A stretch of 64,000 nt of DNA, from assembly GCA_963556695.1 (NCBI GenBank), contig CAUWAG010000004.1, positions 2,418,001 to 2,482,000 of the forward strand. Direction: 5' to 3'. This stretch comes from Anthostomella pinea. Its lineage: Eukaryota; Ascomycota; Sordariomycetes; Xylariales; Xylariaceae. Shown here piece by piece: positions 58,301 to 64,000 of the stretch. Made by a program: the position numbers and the translations under genes. A model generated the notes under the pieces. It saw only the letters and a program-made list of their open reading frames with translations. It made no database searches and was not told the DNA's origin. Positions within the stretch are counted from its first letter, which is position 1. Each line of letters starts with the position of its first letter.

Positions 58301-58534
58301 GGCGCCCAACGTCCCTGGTGTGGCCGTTGACAGGAACTGGAAGACTTTGGACACGAGGTCTCCTTGACTCGCTGAAGACGGGAGAGTATCTTCCTCAGAC
58401 GGGTTCGTCGGACTCGTCAATGGGCTGTCGGAAATTGCATTGGATGGTATTGTCGCGTCGTTTGGGGTGGCTTGCATGTCGGGTTGCGATCTGGCGGGTG
58501 GTGCGCCGCGTGTTCCATCGCTTTCGGTAGCCAT
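55310..58534 (-). CDS. PXA-PX-nexin_C domain protein (sorting-nexin-like, membrane-anchored)
   Basis: A single exon of 3225 bp encodes 1074 aa. Residues 74-110 are a hydrophobic stretch (GAIGAGLAATTYFIL, VGLVLIGAFGGITLF) suited to one or two membrane passes. The PXA domain follows at about 135-330 (FVDATIRDYVEWWYGPI, FVDFVTH). A charged, coiled-coil region lies near 400-450 (DEEMERAMEEMKRLNAM). The PX domain is around 560-700, and the sorting-nexin C-terminal domain is near 920-1070 (WNIRRTLL, PGNPSLVSIKSLIQ). There is no RGS domain between PXA and PX. Similar proteins act at ER, endosome or vacuole contacts by binding phosphoinositides. Long Ser-rich linkers suggest phosphorylation. The absence of introns in such a long gene is unusual here. 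Confidence 0.9.
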   Translation of the reverse strand: MATESDGTRGAPPARSQPDMQATPNDATIPSNAISDSPLTSPTNPSEEDTLPSSASQGDLVSKVFQFLSTATPGTLGAIGAGLAATTYFILGKVGLVLIGAFGGITLFAAWESRHPEVSRAVRGEKGYDFLDRLFETRPRDSSTNAEQDELVDAQTLARSFDDFRPETRAALNEFVDATIRDYVEWWYGPIVPSDQSFSLSSRKVLIKFLLNLSNRLSRKRPADAFVDFVTHTCSIIIVFFSEMASAYSELPTDTNMTAADAIYNYLATNRDAPLSNLLNQRQQAGKFKTVAEDLLGFLEKPARDFEPARIFLREILSTIVLEGTLQTCSKPEWINTWIVYLLESGETDLSQAIDDAIQDQKAYSDVDGNVGNIGLSKGNRNSYDMDRQRRKELTHKKKLSKADEEMERAMEEMKRLNAMIAEADQTKGVSKENTTEAPSLLDKAVEKNARELLLNIQEKATRSTPESTKVNGPKVAPKEAHLDKAEARQNSLTSPTTSRSSADSPSHNSSPSNKEEPVATNRFTSFDQFVPPARDDPEDAESHRPQALTLHNAAITIHDDVGNDKGRLRSKPTWEYLIQVEPSSSQQPGWMIMKTYTQFEGLHESIRRIAAISGATAFLEAHSAFPSWKLHTRSSLRGEIERYMRTACVEKTLAESEAMKRFLDKSQETKMGVNRGFSFESMGKGMLDVIQNAPKGALDGGKGLVGGVTGVFGNIGLGPKRSTNSSLQEIQTTQGSGSLSPASSRPVSLPALPRMDSASSVNASRMSRDSLDSQRSSIVSVQPGKLPLMDRRPSYQADMESQECLHPARADRWERKSTSGASSRVHSRTSSLAALRSPSEVSLSNMKLPPPPTEIADDYDSPTSTRLSTDGFSRLSTSLTSPTRSLASTQHEKLSQVNGTVKRPAKQHAPLSEQETRVAVELMFAVINELYTLSSAWNIRRTLLTAAKTFLLRPGNPSLVSIKSLIQESVLETNTSDEGIAAHLRKLRENSLPTEEERKAWPAELTVEEKEELRVKARKLFIQSSVPAALMGIMGQSATSEALGRVFDCLQIEEVARGLFFGIILQAVRVITH

Positions 58535-59372
58535 TAGGACTTTTCAGATCTATCGAATTCGAAGACTAGTTAGGGCAGCGATAGCGGCGGACACATGTCA
58601 GATATGGTGTAGGTAGGCAGGTAGGTAAGCAGACAATCGATCAAGGAATAAGACAGAACGGAGAAGTGACAGTCATCGCAGGTAGATTCGACAATGGTGA
58701 AGTGAATGGTGTTGTATTCTTCGGGTTTTGCGGTAACGCTATGAAAGGAAGGAAAGAAAGAACAGAAAGTGTGAATGGTGTGCTGGTCGAATGTTTCGTG
58801 TCAACGTCAACGTTCCGAGTTTGGGATGGCTATTCCCATCATGGATGCTAATTTTGGGAGCAGCCAGGATGAGGACTCCATTGAGGAGGCTCGTCAGGGG
58901 TCTGATCGCCGGTACATCGTGGCTGGCGCAATCTAACCCGCCCAGATTTGGGCTAGGATGACGGGGCCCTTTGGAGGCTTTGGGTCTGGACGCTTGGTGA
59001 GAGGGGAGAATTTCCCGGCTAAGTATTAGCTGTTATTAGCGCTGTGGATGCGCTGTAGCAAGACTCTTCCAGGGGCTAGGCAGCTAGGCCAGCCCGACAG
59101 CATTAGGTAATCCCAAAGTGCCGGCGGCGCGTCTCTCAACGAACAGCTGCGACCTGAACGCGTCAACCCCACCACATTCTTGACGTACCTGCCTCTTAGG
59201 TAATCCAACCCCGTTTGTGGCCTTTGTGAGCTATCGAACTCAGATCCTCGCATTTACCATCATCGGATCACATATACACTCATACGTCCATACTCTTGTC
59301 CATACTCTCGTCCATTATCCGGTCTTCGAACTCATCACTCATCTCCCCCCCGTTCCAATCAAACTCGCAACA
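58535..59372. promoter_or_regulatory. divergent promoter region, PXA-PX gene and SUB1
   Basis: About 840 bp between two start codons facing apart. GGTAGGTAGGTAAG repeats occur near 58612-58630. The SUB1 leader is rich in CATAC/CTCGTCC words. No clear TATA box is seen and no other gene is supported. Confidence 0.45.
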
Positions 59373-60017
59373 ATGGTCAAGTCCAAGAACCTCAAGAGAT
59401 CGCGTCGCGACGAGGACGACGACGTCTCAAGCGAGGAAGTCACAAAGTCGAGCAAGAAGACCAAGACCTCTGCTGCCCCTGATTCCGGCAAGGACGACGA
59501 CGGCAATGCTTGGTGGGCCGTAAGTAAAGCCCAGGTTGATCTACCTCGCATGACTGGCCTGTTGCTAATTCTTGCATGTAAAGCTTGGTGGTAATCGCAG
59601 AGCCACCGTCACCGATTTCAAAGGCACAACCTACGTCAACATCCGAGAGTACTATATGGACAAAAATGGTGATGCCAAGCCGGGAAAGAAGGTGAGCTGT
59701 CTGAGACTCTAAGAGCATGGTCATCTTTCCATCCCGACTAACCAGCATACCTAATCCAGGGCATCATGCTGAACCTGGAGGCATACGGCGTTTTGGTGGG
59801 AGCCATCCCCGCTATCAACGCCGAGCTCCAAGCCAAGGGCCATGAAGCTCCAGAGATCTCTTCGATCGCGCCTGCCGCCGCCGCCGCCCCGGCTTCAGCG
59901 AAGGCACCCAAGAAGACAACCGCGAAGGACATGAAGAAAAGCAACAAGAAATCGAACATCGAAGCGACCAGTGACGAGGACGAGGAAGATGAGGAGGACA
60001 AGGAAGAGGGTATCTAG
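59373..60017 (+). CDS. sub1: transcriptional coactivator PC4/Sub1
   Basis: Three exons, 59373-59519, 59584-59691 and 59760-60017, give 170 aa. All joins are phase 0, and intron 2 uses the CTAATCCAG acceptor. The N-terminus is charged, with Lys and acidic/Ser runs. The PC4 single-stranded-DNA-binding domain is residues 50 to about 110: LGGNRRATVTDFKG, YVNIREYYMDKNGD, KPGKKGIML. The C-tail is Ala/Lys-rich and ends in a strongly acidic run. Sub1 binds RNA polymerase II and melted DNA at promoters, and acts in initiation, elongation and 3'-end formation in the nucleus. Confidence 0.95.
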
Positions 60018-61410
60018 GGAGTGCTCCGCCAAGGGGGACATGTTCGCCACTTCTGACCGCTGAATAACTGGTGGGAAGCTGCACGTGAGATGTATCACCT
60101 CACTCGATGCCCTGATCTTCGCCAGCTAGCTCGATCGAGATGTCTCGCGGAGGGGACAATAATTGCCTTCTTTTCTGAGTTGCACGAACACAAAAATGAA
60201 GGACCTTCTAGTTGAGAAGATTGCTTGAGGTATAAGAGGTCTATTTGAGACACGTCTCGCTCTAGGACACAGATACTTGATTTGAATGATACCCATTGCT
60301 CTAATGAGCTTTATCAAAGGACAGATCCCTCTCACGCACCGAATACGTCGATACTCGCTCATATGAGCCTCATCTGAATCGCTCATGAGTTCTTTTGTGG
60401 TTCCAGTTGATTATATAAACGCGACACATGCCATCGGATATTTTGTTGATACACCTATTTATCGACAGTTGCCAGCAACAAGGACGTTGGCGGCCACCTA
60501 AAACAAGATTCGATCTAGGTGGCCAGATACGAACCGAAGGAATCATCTACATAACACCCGCCATGTTCTCTTGCCTCGCGTTCAAAAACACGGGCATCAA
60601 ACCTGAATCCGAGCTCGTATCTGGCCGCTGTGCCAGTATCCGCGCCAGCTGCGGCTTGACCCCTATTCTACCACGAAGGAATACCGCTCCAGGAGAAACA
60701 GTAGACTGCCCATTCGACCTTGGCACCGCCATAGTACCTCCGAATGAGGACAGAAGTCAAGTAGTATATGCTACGCAGCCTTTGGGAGCCCCTGGAATCA
60801 ATCGAATCAGCATGCGGCTCGCAGGTCATGGGAGCTGTTCGCATGGATAGCAGGAAGCCCCATGATAGCACAGTATGACCCCGGTATACTACATGCAACA
60901 CATACGGACAGATTACCTGAACCATGTGGACCAGCTACAGAAGCTCATAGACCTTGTCAGCCGATCTGATATGCGTTGCTGGAGGCGATGGGATGGTTTT
61001 TGGTGCTTGACAACAATGTTTCCTATTGCGTACACACTATCAGACCAGCAAGGGCGTCGTATGTCAGCCAGGGCGAAGCACAATCAGCTAGGCTACCTCT
61101 CGTCTTTGCTGCCAATGCCTCGGGTGCCTTCACAAGGATATGCATGAGCTGGATGGAGTGTCTCGGGCGCTGAATACGTCTACAAGTCTAGGCCGGCCCA
61201 TGCAGCTGAGCGGCGCGGGGGTGGTATGTCCAGTGTTCTGTAGATGGGTCTGGTAGTCCTTCATCTCTTCTTCCATGAGGCTGACGATTGCCTTGACTTG
61301 AGGTTGCGAGCCCAGCCAAGCTCGGGGAGATTTCGGGGAACCGTGGTATATCCAACTTGAACAATTGTTCCCATCTCTTCCTTCTGAGGAGCCACCTTAT
61401 CAGTACATGA

Positions 61411-62108
61411 TCAGGTTGACGGGTAAAGCGAGAAGAATATCATTCTCATACGATAGCAAGGAAGAGAAACAGGAAATATGACATACTCTCGCTGTTCGGA
61501 GGGATGAATTGAGAACCTTGGAGACCAAGTTGTGTGCAACCTCAACAAGGGAATAATCATCAAACAAATAGTACACAGTGCCGCCGATGATATGTTCAGT
61601 GTCGTCATCAACGAAGATGGTGCTTTCGTGGACCTGGACGTCGTGCTAATATCAAAGGTGAAGTCAGCCTCTCCTAGCCTCTATGCAGGTGGGAAGGCTT
61701 TTATATACTTACCACTAACTTCGTCGTATCTAAAAGGAATGCCCCCGTTCGTAAGCCTACATCCGATCCTTTTCCCTTTCGTATCTCGGACATCCTCGAG
61801 ATGTGCCTTGAGTTAATCCCCACACGAATCGATGATGTCTTCAGTTTCACCAATGTGAAAGCCCACTGCTGGATACGGGTTGTCCAGTTTCGAATCCGAA
61901 CGATGTTGGTTCCTCTGAGCACCAGAGCATCTGGCAGTTTGTGTTCCATAAGGTCGGCGCGCATAGGAAGGCTGCTGTCACGTAGTTTTTCTCGCTGGTA
62001 GATTGTATACAAGATCTCTCGAACGTACAAGAATGCGAATCTTGCTGATTCTATGTGTGTGTCCACAAGCGAATAAATGTCGATTGCCACATCTCCTCCC
62101 AGCATCAC
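61411..62108 (-). CDS. possible unassigned or decayed minus-strand gene
   Basis: The frame from Met 62108 reads 135 codons with ordinary amino-acid balance (for example HIESARFAFLYVREILYTIY). A second segment around 61640-61510 reads DVQVHESTIFVDDDTEH and IIGGTVYYLFDDYSL in another frame, followed by a GTATGT donor-like site. GTAAGT at about 61711 could link the two. I cannot make a complete phase-consistent model and do not recognise the family. It may be a real multi-exon gene, a decayed one, or chance. Confidence 0.2.
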
Positions 62109-62850
62109 CTAGGTAACAGAGCTGCCACATCCTGCTCAACAGAACACTGCGCGTCCCCCAAGCTTTTTATATTCTTGACTTTCCATGATAACTTCCTTTG
62201 GAAGTATGGAGATGAACATAGCTTGAAGTGATTTCTCCCGTGCACCAAAATGTCCCATTCCGACGTGATCAACCCGGCGCGTGGTTCCTCTCATGGATGT
62301 TCAAGGGACCGGCAGTGACCTTGCCATGTTGCTGCTGCAATGTATCCCACTGCTTTTGGTAAGAAAAGGGAGAGAAAGAGAGAAGCAGAAGTTCTCTTGG
62401 GCACTCGGAATACCTTTTTATCACTCCAACAAGCGGCTCAGGGAACAGCTGTCACTTGCCAAATGACACAACACTGAGTCATTGGCTAACAAACTTGCAA
62501 CCCACTTTGGGTACGCCGATTCATCGGCAGCCGCAGGAGGATCGGCTGCAATGACAACAAACAAGCGTAAGCAATTTTGAGTACAGATTGTTGGACGAGG
62601 TTCAGGCGACGGTGGCTTGAATGACAGTGACCAGGGACTTGACTGGAATCATGTCCTGAACAAGCAATTATAAGATGTAGGTATAGAAATACGTATGTGT
62701 GTTGGTATGTAGATACCGTAATGGATGAGCCCGCTACACTGAACCCTTATAAGTATTCGCATACCAATAGTCCAGCAAGCAACGGTATATCTCTCGTTAT
62801 TGGAAGAGGCACACTGGCATAAGCGTGGAAAGTAGCATATAACATCAGTG

Positions 62851-62949
62851 CTGCTTATTCCTGTATGCTTATAACGGTATTCAATTCTTTACGGATAATC
62901 TGTGATCTTATCAACATGCCCGTACGGAGACTTATGGGGGCTGAGTGTA
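62851..62949. repeat. degenerate dispersed repeat copy (partner at 437-525)
   Basis: Shares CTGCTTATTCC, GTGATCT, CAACATG, a 16-nt identical core CGTACGGAGACTTATG and GAGTGTA with the copy at 437-525, in the same order and orientation, with indels between blocks. It is probably a relic of an unlisted repeat family. Confidence 0.6.
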
Positions 62950-63147
62950 ACAGGGGCATCAGACACTCTAACCGGGCACCATATAGGCCCCTGGTGGTAG
63001 GACCGACGACAGTGCAAGGTGAAGTCAAAGCCTTCGCAATGGGATACCAACGAATCAGCGGCTGCTCAGCAGAAAATCCCCGGTAGGCCTCGCTGAGCTC
63101 GGTGCTTATGTATGTCTGACCATCATACCACCCCCTTGACTGCATCC

Positions 63148-64000
63148 TCACAACTTCGCTCTCGCCTCGATAGCTCTGTGCGCTCCTCCTCTCTGTGTGA
63201 AGTACTCGCCCACCTTCCCCCTCGCCACCTCGATCACCGACGCATCCTCGATGGTGGCGGGATACTGGACTTCCTGCTCGTATTCACCATGGACCGCGTT
63301 CTCGACCAGTTCCCTTAGAACCCTCCGCAGTGTCTTGCCCGACCTCGTTTTCGGGATCATGCCCTTTCCTTGGATGATGCCACCGAGAGCGGCAATTCCA
63401 CCTATTTGCTGGCGGACGAGCTGTTGGATCTCCTCCGACAGCTTCGTATCGGGCACGGCGGATGTAGGGTGGTCGGGCACCGAGAGGGTGATGAAAGCGA
63501 ACGGCAATTGGCCTTTCAGGGAGTCAGGGATACCAATGACACTGGCTTCAGCTACGAGTGGATGGCTCGTTATCGCTTGCTCGATGGAGCCTATCCCATC
63601 TCGTCAGCAGATACTCCCAGCGGATTGTACTAGGACTAACCTGTAGAAAGTCGATGACCTGCAGTATTGATCAGGTCATCACTCCGACTCATGATACTGA
63701 TGTAGCCTTCGGCGTCTATCATGCCAGCATCTGCGCTTTGTCAGTGGAAGGGTGCGTAAACAATTAGGTGCAAGACGTACCGCCCGTATCGATCCATCTA
63801 CCATCGAACCTCTTCAAATAACCCTTGTAAAACCGCTCCGCGTCCTTCCACAACGTCGTGAAACCCGTCGGTGCTAGTGGGATCGCTAGAACGATGTTTC
63901 CCATATTGCCTCGCTTGACCTCGTTGCCCTTGTCGTCCACCACTCTGACGTCGAATCCTGGCATCGCCTTGCCAGCGCTCCCAGGCTTGATTGGAAGCGG
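63148..64000 (-). CDS. acyl-CoA synthetase, ACSS3/propionate-CoA ligase-like (3' part, gene continues past window)
   Basis: Three exons are visible on the minus strand: 64000-63781 (incomplete), 63730-63641 and 63590-63148, making the C-terminal 250 aa. The ATP/AMP-binding core shows GSAGKAMPGF, GRWIDTGDAG, ISIMSRSDDLIN and the hinge VAGHRLSTG-like motif (here TAGHRLSTGSIEQAI). The C-terminal domain has KTRSGKTLRR with the catalytic lysine late in the protein. These are the motifs of acetyl/propionyl-CoA synthetases, and the sequence is closest in feel to ACSS3, which prefers propionate. It makes acyl-CoA through an acyl-AMP. Mitochondrial or cytosolic location cannot be judged without the 5' part. 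Confidence 0.88.

Larger units (their letters stand above)
60018..63147. other. 3.1-kb intergenic region, coding-like stretch on the minus strand
   Basis: No gene is recognised. A 135-codon minus-strand frame (62108-61701), then an open stretch around 61640-61480 with GT donors and AG acceptors, looks more protein-like than the rest and is listed separately. One copy of the degenerate repeat shared with 437-525 lies at 62851-62949. Confidence 0.45.

Noticed and set aside
1..64000. CRISPR arrays, bacterial operons or rRNA genes
   Set aside because: No regularly spaced repeats, no operon-like packing and no rRNA sequence. Introns and gene content show a eukaryotic fungal chromosome.

Overview
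This window is a piece of a filamentous ascomycete (Pezizomycotina) nuclear chromosome. Most genes carry short GT-AG introns of 50-85 bp with internal CTAAC/CTGAC-type branch sites. The products are typical fungal eukaryotic proteins: UPF1, IMP4, an Sso/Psy1 syntaxin, Rvs167, NFS1, Sub1, a Pth11/SAT4-type membrane protein and a sedolisin protease. Genes lie on both strands and are separated by intergenic regions of up to 3 kb. I find 19 protein-coding loci. One of them is disrupted and one runs off the right edge. I see no tRNA, rRNA or CRISPR. The genus cannot be told from the sequence alone.

Left part (1-21 kb): a secreted amidohydrolase (-); a decayed 2.1-kb inverted-repeat transposon with TA flanks and very AT-rich islands; a peroxiredoxin-like-2 protein (+); the nonsense-mediated-decay helicase UPF1 (-), head-to-head with the U3 snoRNP protein IMP4 (+); a plasma-membrane t-SNARE (+); and a seven-exon secreted sedolisin (-).

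Middle (22-32 kb), the accessory-looking block: a 2OG-Fe(II) oxygenase-family gene (-) with two frame disruptions and internal minisatellites; a SAT4/Pth11-like seven-helix protein (-) with a GC-AG intron; a secreted-type FAD-linked (VAO/BBE-like) oxidoreductase (+); and a small secreted cysteine-rich protein (-). These could serve secondary metabolism or environment sensing, but no backbone synthase is present.

Right part (32-64 kb), mostly housekeeping: RVS167 BAR-SH3 (-), divergent from the mitochondrial cysteine desulfurase NFS1 (+); a CsbD-like/Hmp1 stress protein with a TATA/STRE promoter (+); an NmrA/isoflavone-reductase-like protein (+); an ADGF/CECR1-type adenosine deaminase without a signal peptide (-); 5-oxoprolinase (-), whose single intron falls at the HyuA/HyuB junction; a PXA-PX-nexin_C protein (-); the PC4/Sub1 coactivator (+); and the 3' part of an ACSS3-like acyl-CoA synthetase (-). 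The 3-kb gaps hold short tandem repeats and two interstitial telomere-like tracts. All exon coordinates were worked out by hand from splice signals, phase and family conservation.
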